NCBI GenBank assembly: GCA_036271555.1
Contig: DATBAK010000044.1
Coordinates: 1-44,855, forward strand
Direction of reading: 5' to 3'
Source: Acidimicrobiia bacterium
GTDB lineage: Bacteria; Actinomycetota; Acidimicrobiia; IMCC26256; PALSA-610
DNA: 44,855 bases
Below, piece by piece: positions 17,304 to 24,923 of the stretch. Within the stretch, counting starts at the first letter, position 1. Each line of letters begins with the position of its first letter. Under the pieces are notes generated by a model, which was not told the origin of the DNA, made no database searches, and was given only the letters and a program-made list of their open reading frames with translations. The position numbers and the translations under genes are program-made.

Positions 17304-18046
17304 CAGACGGTCTCCATCTGGATCCCGGCGTGCGCGTCGACGCCCTCTTGCGCGAGCCGCTCCGCGATCGCCTGCGCGATCTCGCGCTCCTCGAGGCCCT
17401 CCTCGAGCTCGAGCAACGACATGCGCCGCACGACGAGGTACGCGTAGAGCAGCGTGAACGCGGCGACCGAGATGAGCAACGTCGTCGCCATCGAGCCGTG
17501 GATCTCGACGTGCATCTTGTTGTTGAACACGGTCCCCTGCTGGTGCAGCGTCGTGAACCAGTTCACCGAGAAGTGCACGACCGGCACGTCGACGAACGCA
17601 ACGAGCGCGGCGATCGCGCTCCGCTTCGCGCGCTGGTCGGGGCTCCCGCCGGCACGGCGCAGCGTGAGGTAGCCGAGGTAGAGGAAGAAGAGGATCGCGG
17701 TCGTCGTCAGGCGCGCGTCCCACGCCCACCATGCGCCCCAGATCGGCTTGGCCCAGATCGACCCGACCGCGAGGCACAGCCCGGTGAAGAGCACGCCGAC
17801 CTCGGCCGAGGCGCCGGCGAGCAGATCCCACGTGATCGAGCGCGTCCTCGGAAGGAGATAGAGGATCGACGCGATCGCGGTGACCCCGAACGCGAGGTAC
17901 GCGACCCACGCCGACGGCACGTGGAGATAGAGCAGGCGTTGCGCGTCGCCCTGGTTCACGTCCGGCGGTGCGACGACGAGCGCCATCACCGCGGTCACGC
18001 CGAGCGCGGCGACGACCGCTCCCCCGAACCACGGCACCTTTCTCAT
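17303..18046 (-). CDS. ccmC: CcmC heme exporter/loading protein
   Basis: A 247-residue membrane protein with six hydrophobic segments and the tryptophan-rich motif [11 protein letters not shown] near residue 105, flanked by heme-ligand histidines in YLHVPSAW and [10 protein letters not shown]. It attaches heme to CcmE. A 30-residue cytoplasmic tail ([20 protein letters not shown]) follows the last helix. The ATG overlaps the stop of a 29-codon ORF that bridges from ccmB. Confidence 0.95.
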   Translation of the reverse strand: MRKVPWFGGAVVAALGVTAVMALVVAPPDVNQGDAQRLLYLHVPSAWVAYLAFGVTAIASILYLLPRTRSITWDLLAGASAEVGVLFTGLCLAVGSIWAKPIWGAWWAWDARLTTTAILFFLYLGYLTLRRAGGSPDQRAKRSAIAALVAFVDVPVVHFSVNWFTTLHQQGTVFNNKMHVEIHGSMATTLLISVAAFTLLYAYLVVRRMSLLELEEGLEEREIAQAIAERLAQEGVDAHAGIQMETV

Positions 18047-18132
18047 GCGGCTTCGACCTCCGGCGCTCGAGCCGGACGGCGAGCCAACGCGCAGAGCCCG
18101 ACCGCGCCTTCGGTCTGCGCCTGGCTCTTCAT
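18043..18132 (-). other. 29-codon ORF exactly bridging ccmB and ccmC
   Basis: An ATG overlapping the ccmB stop (ATGA) opens a frame MKSQAQTEGAVGLCALAR that ends in an ATGA overlap with ccmC. The whole 82-nt gap is thus readable, in a run of genes otherwise joined the same way. The DNA includes a CCGAAGGCGC core related to family B repeats. It may be a translated coupling peptide; no homologue is recognised. Confidence 0.4.
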
Positions 18133-18806
18133 GAATCCTCCAGCAGCGACCCGAAGGTCAGCACACCCATCGTGACGTACAGGACCGCGAACACGGCCAG
18201 AAGCTGGACCCACGGCCAGGCCTGCGAGGTCGTGCCGTCGAGCGCGGTCTCGAACGCCCGGGTTCCACCGATCATGACCGGTGCGAGGACCGGCAGGAGG
18301 AGGAGCGGGATCAACGTCTCCCGCTGCCGCAGGCCACCGGCCAGCGCGCCGTAGACGGTACCGGCCGCGGCGATGCCGGCGGTCGCGGCCACCGCCGCGG
18401 GGATCAGCGCGATCAGCCCGACCACCGACACGTCGTAGAGCAGGAACACGCCGAAGGCGAGCACGACCTCGAGCGCGAGCAGCTGCACCGCGATCGCGGC
18501 GGCCTTGCCGAGGAACACGGCCGCCGCGTCGATGCCCGCGAGGCGGAGGCCGTCGAGCGCCCCGTTCTCGGTCTCGACGGTGAACGCCCGCGAGATCGCG
18601 AGCAGCGCCGACAGGAGGACGGTCACCCAGAACAGGCCCGGCGCGACGCGCGGCAACAGGCCCCTGCTCGGGTCGAGCGCGAAGGCGAAGAGGAGCAGCA
18701 CGATCGTCCCGAACGCCGCGATCTGCTGCATGGCGACGCGCGATCGCATCTCGATGCGCAGGTCCTTGCCCATGACGAGGGCGCTCTCGCGCCAGAACTC
18801 GCTCAC
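18129..18806 (-). CDS. ccmB: CcmB heme exporter permease subunit
   Basis: A 225-residue integral membrane protein with six hydrophobic segments, the membrane part of the CcmAB complex that uses ATP to release holo-CcmE from CcmC. The N-terminus SEFWRESALVMGKDLRIEMRSR and the segment SRAFTVETENGALDGLRLAG match CcmB. The GTG at 18806 is chosen because upstream sequence in frame is arginine-rich and non-homologous. It lies 97 nt downstream of ccmA, a gap that holds the hairpin GGCGCCGACGGCGCC. Confidence 0.9.
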   Translation of the reverse strand: MSEFWRESALVMGKDLRIEMRSRVAMQQIAAFGTIVLLLFAFALDPSRGLLPRVAPGLFWVTVLLSALLAISRAFTVETENGALDGLRLAGIDAAAVFLGKAAAIAVQLLALEVVLAFGVFLLYDVSVVGLIALIPAAVAATAGIAAAGTVYGALAGGLRQRETLIPLLLLPVLAPVMIGGTRAFETALDGTTSQAWPWVQLLAVFAVLYVTMGVLTFGSLLEDS

Positions 18807-18903
18807 GCTTCCCGCTCCTGGCGCCGACGGCGCCGGGGCGCTCGGGCCCCGCTCGCTTGGATCGGCATGCGGACGCGGCGCTCGCCGGTTCGGGCTCGCT
18901 CGC

Positions 18904-19581
18904 TCACACGGCCGCCTGCGCGGCGCCGGAATCCGGCACCGCGTGGAGTGGCGCGCTCGTCGGGATCGCGCGTCCCGCGACGATGCGGACCTCGCGTGTC
19001 GAGATCGCACGGGCGCGGCCGAGCTCGTGCGACGCGATCACCACGGTGCGACCCTCGGCGGGTGCGGCCGCGATCACGCCGTCGAGCAGCTCACGGCCGC
19101 CGGCGTCGAGACCGGCGTGCGGCTCGTCGAGGAGGAGCAGGCGCGGGTCGCGCGCGAGCGCGATCGCGACCGCGAGCCGGCGCTGTTGCCCGGCCGACAA
19201 CCGCCGGTGCACGACCCCCGCGACACGGGTCAGCTCGAGCCGGGCGAGCGCCTCGTCGGCGGCCGCGACGGGCCGGCGCGCGGCGCGCGCCGCGAACCGC
19301 GCGTTCTCGGCCGTGGTCAGGTCGTCGTAACAGAACGTCTGGTGGCCGACGAGCGCCACGTCGCGCCGGACGCCACGGCGGTCCTGCGCGAGGTCGTGCC
19401 CGAGGACGGTCGCGGCGCCCGACCGCAGCGGCAGCAGCCCCGCGAGCAGGCGCAGCAGCGTTGACTTCCCGGCGCCGTTCGGGCCCGAGAGCAGGACGAT
19501 CTCACCCTCGTCGACGTCGAGATCTGCGCCGGCGAGTGCGGGAAACCGGTCCAGCAGGCACACGGCCGAACGGATGCACAC
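18904..19581 (-). CDS. ccmA: CcmA heme exporter ATPase
   Basis: A 225-residue ABC ATPase. Walker A is GPNGAGKST, the signature reads LSAGQQRRLAVAIAL (as in CcmA, with A for G), and Walker B is LLLLDEPHAGLD, followed by ASHE. Its small size and place at the head of ccmBCDE identify it. The GTG at 19581 is the best start; a GGAGGG lies 14 nt upstream, and a longer upstream frame is not homologous. A TACACT hexamer at 19626-19631 on the minus strand could be the operon -10. Confidence 0.9.
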   Translation of the reverse strand: MCIRSAVCLLDRFPALAGADLDVDEGEIVLLSGPNGAGKSTLLRLLAGLLPLRSGAATVLGHDLAQDRRGVRRDVALVGHQTFCYDDLTTAENARFAARAARRPVAAADEALARLELTRVAGVVHRRLSAGQQRRLAVAIALARDPRLLLLDEPHAGLDAGGRELLDGVIAAAPAEGRTVVIASHELGRARAISTREVRIVAGRAIPTSAPLHAVPDSGAAQAAV

Positions 19582-19700
19582 GACGGGCAACGCGGCCCTC
19601 CGGGGCCTGGGGGCAATACCGCACGAGTGTACGAACGCGTACGCCGGGGCGGCGAACCGCCGGAGCCCCGACCTGGTCCGGAACGCGCACGACGCGCCGA

Positions 19701-19706
19701 TATCCT
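19701..19706 (+). promoter_or_regulatory. -10 box TATCCT for the class E sortase gene
   Basis: TATCCT is 7 nt before the ATG at 19714. Upstream lies a hairpin (CGGGGC-GGCG paired with CGCC-GCCCCG, 19645-19670) in the divergent ccmA/sortase gap. Confidence 0.58.
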
Positions 19707-19713
19707 CGATTTG

Positions 19714-20658
19714 ATGCGCAGGACGGCCGCCAGCGTCGGGCGGATGCTGGTGACGGTTGGGGTGCTGATCCTGCTGTTCGTGGCGTACCAGCTCTGGGGC
19801 ACGGGCTACTTCACCCAGCGGGCGCAGCGCGACCTGCGCCACCAGTTCGAGCAGGAGCTGAACGACAACCCGACCGTCGGCAGCAGCACGACGAGCGCAC
19901 CCCCGTCGACGACGGGCGTCGCGCCCACGACGACCGCACCGGCCACGACCGCTGCGAAGGTCGTGCAGGTGCTCCAGGAGGGCGGGCCGGCCGCCCGGAT
20001 CCGGATCCCGAAGATCGGCGTCAACGACATCGTCGTGCAGGGCACCGCACGTGACGACCTCGCGAAGGGTCCCGGCCACTACCCCGCGACGCCGTTGCCG
20101 GGCCAGATCGGAAACGTCGCGATCGCGGGCCACCGCACGACCCACTCGAAGCCCTTCTACAACCTGAACGAGCTGGTGCCCGGCGACGACATCATCATCG
20201 ACACCCTCGGCTACGGCACGTACACGTACCGCATGTACGAGCAGCTGATCGTGCCGCCGAGCGACGTGAGCGTGGTCGCGCCCACGAGCGACGCCGAGCT
20301 CACGCTGACGACCTGCAACCCGCGCTACTCCGCGCGCCAGCGCCTGGTGGTGAAGGCGCGGCTCGTCGTCAACCGCAGCGCGCCCGCGCGCGTGTCGGTG
20401 CCCGTGAAGGTCGTCTCGCCGGTGCGGAGCTCGGGCGACAAGAAGACGTCGCTCGCCGACAGCCTCTCGGGCGACATCTCGTCGCGCACGCCGACGTTCA
20501 TCTGGGGAACGCTCACGGTGCTGCTCGGGCTGCTGTGGTGGTGGCTCTATCGCCGCTTCCGCCACCCGCTCACGTGGCTCGGTGGCGTGCTGCCGTTCCT
20601 CGTGGTGCTGATCGCGTTCTACGTGTACCTCGAACGGCTCCTGCCCGCGAACTTCTAG
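19714..20658 (+). CDS. Class E sortase
   Basis: A 314-residue membrane-anchored transpeptidase of the actinobacterial class E sortases, which attach surface proteins to cell-wall peptides. One N-terminal helix (residues 11-30), a Thr/Pro-rich linker (55-85) and the sortase barrel (90-225) with catalytic His140 (AGHRTT), Cys201 (TLTTCNP) and Arg in ARQR. Two further transmembrane helices at the C-terminus (about 260-312) are an extra. The ATG at 19714 with a -10 box 7 nt upstream is preferred over one at 19627. No obvious substrate gene is adjacent. Confidence 0.93.
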   Translation: MRRTAASVGRMLVTVGVLILLFVAYQLWGTGYFTQRAQRDLRHQFEQELNDNPTVGSSTTSAPPSTTGVAPTTTAPATTAAKVVQVLQEGGPAARIRIPKIGVNDIVVQGTARDDLAKGPGHYPATPLPGQIGNVAIAGHRTTHSKPFYNLNELVPGDDIIIDTLGYGTYTYRMYEQLIVPPSDVSVVAPTSDAELTLTTCNPRYSARQRLVVKARLVVNRSAPARVSVPVKVVSPVRSSGDKKTSLADSLSGDISSRTPTFIWGTLTVLLGLLWWWLYRRFRHPLTWLGGVLPFLVVLIAFYVYLERLLPANF

Positions 20659-20662
20659 TGGC

Positions 20663-20887
20663 GGAGCAGGCGCGCGGTCGGCAACGAACCGCGGAGTCGC
20701 TCCGTGCCGGGACGAGCGAGAATGCGACCATGCGGTCGGAGCAGGCGCGCGGTCGGCAACGAACTGCGGAGTCGCTCCGTGCCGGGACGAGCAAGCATGC
20801 GACCATGCGGTCGGAGCAGGCGCGCGGTCGGCAACGAACCGCGGAGTCGCTCCGTGCCGGGACGAGCAAGCATGCGACCATGCGGTC
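20663..20887 (+). repeat. Three tandem 75-bp repeats filling the gap before the threonine dehydratase gene
   Basis: Units run 20663-20737, 20738-20812 and 20813-20887. Units 2 and 3 differ at one base, and units 1 and 3 at two. The array ends at the base before the GTG start of the next gene and begins 4 nt after the sortase stop. The 75-bp period is 25 codons, so frames stay open across units. Each unit holds the hairpin CGCGGT/ACCGCG and ends GACCATGCGGTC, which sits where a leaderless -10 (GACCAT, 6 nt before GTG) would be. Promoter triplication is one reading. Confidence 0.9.
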
Positions 20888-21820
20888 GTGATCGCGTTCG
20901 AGGACGTCGAGATCGCGCAGCGCCGGCTGGCACCGTTCGTTCACCGAACGCCGGTGATGACGTCGCACTCGCTCGACGAGTGGCTCGACACGAACGCGTT
21001 CCTGAAGTGCGAGCATCTGCAGCGTTGCGGCGCGTTCAAGTACCGCGGCGCGACGAACGCAGTGCAGTCGCTGGCTCCCAACGTCGCGGCGCGCGGCGTC
21101 GCCGCACACTCGTCCGGCAACCACGGCGCCGCGCTCGCGCTCGCGGCCCGCACGCGCGGCATCCCCGCGCACATCGTCGTGCCGCGCACCGCGACGCGCA
21201 CCAAGCGCGACGCGATCGCGGCCTACGGCGCGCACGTCGTGCTGTGCGAACCGACGCTCGCGGCGCGCGAAGCGGGTGTCGCCGCCGTGATCGCGGAGAC
21301 GGGCGCGGTCGAGATCCATCCGTTCGACCACGACGACGTGATCGCGGGCGCGGGCACCGCCGCACTCGAGCTCGTCGACGACGTGCCGGGCCTCGACATC
21401 GTGATCGCACCGGTCGGCGGCGGCGGTCTGCTGTCGGGCACCGCGATCGCGGCCCATGGACGCCGCCCCGAGCTGCGCGTGATCGGCGCGGAGCCGGCTG
21501 CGGCCGACGACGCGGCGCGTTCGCTGCAAGGCGGCGCGATCGTGCCGCCCGACCCGCCCGCGACGATCGCCGACGGGCTGCTCACGGGGCTCTCGGCACG
21601 GACGTTCGCGGTGCTGTCGGAGCACGTCGAGACGATCGTCACCGTGAGCGAGGCCGAGATCGTCGCCGCGATGGACGTCGTCTGGCAGCGCACGAAGCAG
21701 CTCATCGAGCCGAGCGCGGCGGTCGCGGTCGCGGCGGTGCGGGAGGGCGACTACGCGGGTGCGCGCGTCGGCATCATCCTCAGCGGCGGCAACGCCGATC
21801 TCGCACTCGCGGCAGGTTGA
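20888..21820 (+). CDS. Threonine dehydratase/serine racemase-like PLP enzyme
   Basis: A 310-residue fold-type II PLP enzyme. The PLP lysine is Lys51 in FKYRGA, with SSGNHG as the phosphate-side loop, the glycine-rich GGGGLLSG, and SGGN near the C-terminus. There is no ACT regulatory domain, as in catabolic threonine ammonia-lyases and serine racemases. The likely reaction is deamination of threonine or serine to 2-oxoacids; racemase or hydroxyaspartate lyase activity is possible. The GTG start directly abuts the tandem repeat array and has no Shine-Dalgarno. Confidence 0.87.
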   Translation: MIAFEDVEIAQRRLAPFVHRTPVMTSHSLDEWLDTNAFLKCEHLQRCGAFKYRGATNAVQSLAPNVAARGVAAHSSGNHGAALALAARTRGIPAHIVVPRTATRTKRDAIAAYGAHVVLCEPTLAAREAGVAAVIAETGAVEIHPFDHDDVIAGAGTAALELVDDVPGLDIVIAPVGGGGLLSGTAIAAHGRRPELRVIGAEPAAADDAARSLQGGAIVPPDPPATIADGLLTGLSARTFAVLSEHVETIVTVSEAEIVAAMDVVWQRTKQLIEPSAAVAVAAVREGDYAGARVGIILSGGNADLALAAG

Positions 21821-21829
21821 AGGCGGGCG

Positions 21830-22183
21830 TCAGCCGTCGCTCCCGCCTTCGTCGCCTCGACCGCGCTCCCACTCCTCGAGCATCCGGTCGAGCTCCGCGG
21901 AACGGCGGTCGGTGATGACGCGCTGCGCGGCGTCACGCGGGGTCTCGGGCTCGGGCGGCGCGTGACGGCGTGGACGACGCGGCGCCTGCGGTTGCGTCGC
22001 GCTCATCTCGCGCGGCGGACGTCCGAGGAACACCCAGCACAGCGCACCGATGATGAAGAGGACCACGACGATGCCGATCCACAAGATCTTCGGCAGGTTC
22101 CGCACCCGGTTCTGATCGACCGTGATCACGTCGTACAGCGCCCACAGCCAGAACAGCAGGAAGCCGACGAAGAGCAGATCCAT
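21830..22183 (-). CDS. PLDc_N domain small membrane protein
   Basis: A 117-residue protein with two transmembrane helices (residues 2-20 and 33-53) surrounding the PLDc_N-type loop ALYDVITVDQNRVRNLPKILW, a domain that occurs at the N-terminus of cardiolipin synthases and alone in actinobacteria. The tail (residues 58-117) is polar and rich in Arg, Pro and Glu. The ATG is preceded by TATTCT at 6 nt. Function of stand-alone members is unknown. Confidence 0.8.
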   Translation of the reverse strand: MDLLFVGFLLFWLWALYDVITVDQNRVRNLPKILWIGIVVVLFIIGALCWVFLGRPPREMSATQPQAPRRPRRHAPPEPETPRDAAQRVITDRRSAELDRMLEEWERGRGDEGGSDG

Positions 22184-22189
22184 GCGGCG

Positions 22190-22195
22190 AGAATA
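22190..22195 (-). promoter_or_regulatory. -10 box TATTCT for the PLDc_N gene
   Basis: TATTCT on the minus strand ends 6 nt before the ATG at 22183, within the 72-nt gap after the enoyl-CoA hydratase gene. Confidence 0.58.
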
Positions 22196-22255
22196 GGCGC
22201 GAGCGCCCAGCCGGCGAACGGCTCGCGCGTGCCGGATGGGGCGATTCGACCCGGT

Positions 22256-23017
22256 TCAGCGGCCTTCGAAGCGCGGTGTCCGCTTCTCGGCGAACGCCGC
22301 CATGCCCTCCTCGAGGTCGTGCGACGAGAACGCCGCCGCTTCGAGGGCGCTGACCTCCGCGACGGCCTCGGCGCCGAGCGCGGCCTGCGCGGCAACGAGG
22401 TTCAGCGCCCGCTTGTGGCCCTGCACCGTCAGCGGCGCGAGCGCCGCGATCTCGGTCGCGAGCTCGCGTGCCGCGGCGATCGGATCGTCGGCGGTGCGTT
22501 GCACGAGCCCGATCATCGTCGCTTCGGCCGCGTGCACGCTGCGTCCCGTCAGCAGGAAGTCGCGCGCCGCGCCCTGACCGACGAGCACCGCGAGGCGCGT
22601 GATGTTCGTCGGGCTCAGCAGGATGCCGAGGTTGCCGCCGGGAATCGCGAGTCGCGCGCGCGGGCCGGCGATGCGCAGGTCGCACGCGACCGCGAGCTGC
22701 ATGCCCGCGCCGATCGCGGGACCGTGGATCGCCGCGATCACCGGCGCCGGGTAATCGACGATCGCGTCGAGCACGAGCTCGAACGCGGGACGGAACGTGT
22801 CGGCCCCGCGGCCGCCGCCGTCGGCGAAGCGCGTGCCGAGATCGGCACCCGCGCAGAACGCGGTGCCCGCACCGCCGATGACGACGGCGCGGAGACCGGC
22901 ATGCTCCGTGAGCGCGACGCGCAGCTGTTCGCAGTGCTCGGCGTCGAGCGCGTTGCGGCGCTCGACCCGGTCGATCGTGGCGACGCCGACGCGCCCGTCG
23001 ACCTCGAAGCGGATCAC
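22256..23017 (-). CDS. Enoyl-CoA hydratase/isomerase family protein
   Basis: A 253-residue crotonase-fold enzyme acting on CoA thioesters. It contains RVERRNALD, the oxyanion-hole segments GAGTAFCAGADLG and AAIHGPAIGAGMQLAVACDLRIA, and the C-terminal family ending EGMAAFAEKRTPRFEGR. The usual catalytic glutamate position after the second oxyanion loop reads PGGNLGILLSP without a clear Glu pair, so hydratase activity is not certain. GTG start, 4 nt after the biotin-carrier gene, last of a four-gene run. Confidence 0.88.
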   Translation of the reverse strand: MIRFEVDGRVGVATIDRVERRNALDAEHCEQLRVALTEHAGLRAVVIGGAGTAFCAGADLGTRFADGGGRGADTFRPAFELVLDAIVDYPAPVIAAIHGPAIGAGMQLAVACDLRIAGPRARLAIPGGNLGILLSPTNITRLAVLVGQGAARDFLLTGRSVHAAEATMIGLVQRTADDPIAAARELATEIAALAPLTVQGHKRALNLVAAQAALGAEAVAEVSALEAAAFSSHDLEEGMAAFAEKRTPRFEGR

Positions 23018-23021
23018 GCGC

Positions 23022-23240
23022 TCACGACTCGTCGATGAGCGCGATCAGGTCGCCTTCCTGCACGGTCTGGTTCGGCTCGACGTGCAGCTCACGGATCACG
23101 CCGGGCACCTCGGCCACGACGGGGATCTCCATCTTCATCGACTCGAGGATCACGATCTCGTCGCCCTCGGCGATCATCTGACCCTCGTCGACGACCACCT
23201 TCCAAACGCTGGCGGTGATCTCCGCTCGAACCTCGTGCAC
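23022..23240 (-). CDS. Biotin/lipoyl attachment domain carrier protein
   Basis: A 72-residue stand-alone carrier consisting only of the biotinyl domain. The attachment site is Lys36 in ESMKMEIP, with the usual Met-Lys-Met. It would carry the carboxyl group between a biotin carboxylase and the carboxyltransferase encoded just upstream. GTG start with TAGCGT 8 nt upstream, which gives it a possible leaderless transcript of its own. No biotin carboxylase gene is in the window, so the partner is elsewhere. Confidence 0.9.
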   Translation of the reverse strand: MHEVRAEITASVWKVVVDEGQMIAEGDEIVILESMKMEIPVVAEVPGVIRELHVEPNQTVQEGDLIALIDES

Positions 23241-23248
23241 GATTCAGG

Positions 23249-23254
23249 ACGCTA
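23249..23254 (-). promoter_or_regulatory. -10 box TAGCGT for the biotin-carrier gene
   Basis: TAGCGT on the minus strand is 8 nt before the GTG at 23240, inside the 81-nt gap after the carboxyltransferase gene. Confidence 0.52.
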
Positions 23255-23269
23255 CCCGCGAACCGCAAT

Positions 23270-23318
23270 TCGCTCCCACCTCGCAGACCGGAGGCCGAGC
23301 TTGCGAGGCCGACCAGAG
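23270..23318 (-). repeat. Degenerate family A-like element
   Basis: Read on the minus strand it begins CTCTCTGGTCGGCCTCGC, like the 5' ends of the copies at 6336 and 30333, then diverges. It fills the space between the carboxyltransferase stop and the carrier promoter. Confidence 0.4.
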
Positions 23319-23321
23319 AGC

Positions 23322-24923
23322 TCAAACCGGCAGGACGCCGTGCTTGCGCCAGGGGCGGTCGACGCGCTTGCCGGCGGCCACGCGCAGGCCGCGCGCGATC
23401 GCGGCGCGCGTGTCGGCGGGGTCGATCACGTCGTCGAGCTGCGCGTGGCCCGCGGCGACGTACGGATCGATGTTGGCGCGGATCTCCTCGGCGAGCTCGA
23501 GCCGCTTCTGCGCGCGCTCCTCCTCGGGCACCGCCTCGAGCGTGCGGCGGTGGATGATCGCGACCGCGCCGTCGGGTCCCATCACCGCGATCTCCGCGGT
23601 CGGCCACGCGACGATGTAGTCGGCCTCGTACGCGAGCCCGTTCATCACGAAGTAGCCGGCGCCGTAGCTCTTGCGCATCACGACGCTGACCTTCGGCACC
23701 GTCGCCTCCGACACCGCGAAGAGCATCTTGGCCCCGTGCCGGATGATCCCCTGCTTCTCGACCGCGGAGCCGACGATGAAGCCGGGCACGTCGTGCAGGA
23801 ACACGAGCGGGATGTTGAACGCGTCGCACAGCCACACGAAGCGCGCGGCCTTGTCGGCCGCGTTCACGTCGAGCGCGCCGCCGAGCACCATCGGCTGGTT
23901 CGCGACGACGCCGACCGGCCCGCCACCGATGCGCGCGAACCCGGTCACGATGTTCTTCGCCCACTCGGGTTTCATCCAGAGCACGTCGCCGTCGTCGGCG
24001 ATCGCGGTGACGACCTTGCGGACGTCGTACGCGCGCCGCGGCGCGGTCGGCACGATGTCGTAGAGCTCCTCCACGCGGCGGTCGACGGGGTCGGTGCACT
24101 CACGCACGGGCGGCGACTCGCGGTTGTGCTGCGGGAAGAACGAGAGGTAACGGCGCACGGTCGCGAGGCACTCGCGGTCGTCGGCGACCTCGAGATCGGC
24201 GACACCCGAGATCTTCGTGTGCACGCCCGAGCCGCCCATCTCGTCCTCGGTGACGTCCTCGCCGACCGCGGCCTTCACGAGATGACGGCCGCCGAGCGCC
24301 ATCGACGACGTGCCCTTCACCATCGGCACGAAGTCGGCGAGCGCGGGGATGTACGCGGTGCCTGCGGCGCAGTGCCCGAGCATCGCCGCGACCATCGGCA
24401 CGACACCGCTCATCGCGACCTGCTCGCGGAACAGGTCGCCGGTGCCCGCGAACGACGAGCCACTCGTGGCCTGAATCCGCGCGCCCGCGGAGTCGAGCAG
24501 CCACACCATCGGCATGCGCTTGCCGACCGCGTGCGCGCGCAAGCGTTTGATCTTCTCCTCGCCGACGCGCCCCATCGAGCCGGCCATCACGGTGAAGTCG
24601 TACGCCGCGACCGCGATCGGACGACCGTCGATCATGCCGATGCCCGTGACCGCGCCGTCGGCCGCGAGGTAGCGGTCACCGAGCCCCGCGTCCATGTGAT
24701 CGGCGAGCAATCCGTACTCCACCCACGAGCCGGGATCGAGGAGGAGTTCGAGGCGCTCGCGCACGGTGAGCTTGCCGAGCGAGTGCTGCCGCTCGACGCG
24801 GTCGGCGCCGCCCATTCCCTCGGCGCGCGTCTTGCGCTGCACGAGGTCGTCGACGAGCGGCCCCCACTCGTGCTTGTTGGTCGCGCTCGCGCCCTCGGGA
24901 GTCGTGCTCAACGGCCTTTCCAC
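23322..24923 (-). CDS. Acyl-CoA carboxylase carboxyltransferase (beta) subunit
   Basis: A 533-residue carboxyltransferase with both crotonase-like halves: LGKLTVRERLELLLDPGSWVE, GSMGRVGEEKIKRL, LLDSAGARIQ in the N half, and FLHDVPGFIVGSAVEKQGIIRHGAKML and RKSYGAGYFVMNG in the C half. It moves a carboxyl group from biotin to an acyl-CoA (propionyl-, methylcrotonyl- or similar). The start is ambiguous: GTG at 24923 overlaps the upstream gene by 16 nt, while TTG at 24911 overlaps its stop as TTGA and has AAAGG 4 nt before. Flanking enoyl-CoA hydratases suggest acyl-CoA degradation. Confidence 0.93.
   Translation of the reverse strand: MERPLSTTPEGASATNKHEWGPLVDDLVQRKTRAEGMGGADRVERQHSLGKLTVRERLELLLDPGSWVEYGLLADHMDAGLGDRYLAADGAVTGIGMIDGRPIAVAAYDFTVMAGSMGRVGEEKIKRLRAHAVGKRMPMVWLLDSAGARIQATSGSSFAGTGDLFREQVAMSGVVPMVAAMLGHCAAGTAYIPALADFVPMVKGTSSMALGGRHLVKAAVGEDVTEDEMGGSGVHTKISGVADLEVADDRECLATVRRYLSFFPQHNRESPPVRECTDPVDRRVEELYDIVPTAPRRAYDVRKVVTAIADDGDVLWMKPEWAKNIVTGFARIGGGPVGVVANQPMVLGGALDVNAADKAARFVWLCDAFNIPLVFLHDVPGFIVGSAVEKQGIIRHGAKMLFAVSEATVPKVSVVMRKSYGAGYFVMNGLAYEADYIVAWPTAEIAVMGPDGAVAIIHRRTLEAVPEEERAQKRLELAEEIRANIDPYVAAGHAQLDDVIDPADTRAAIARGLRVAAGKRVDRPWRKHGVLPV

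Noticed and set aside
20663-20887. CRISPR array
   Set aside because: The units are contiguous and nearly identical, without unique spacers, and no cas gene is nearby.
20535-20891. A repeat protein encoded by the 75-bp tandem units
   Set aside because: The frame starts inside the sortase gene in another phase and has no start or ribosome site of its own; the repeat is better read as non-coding DNA.
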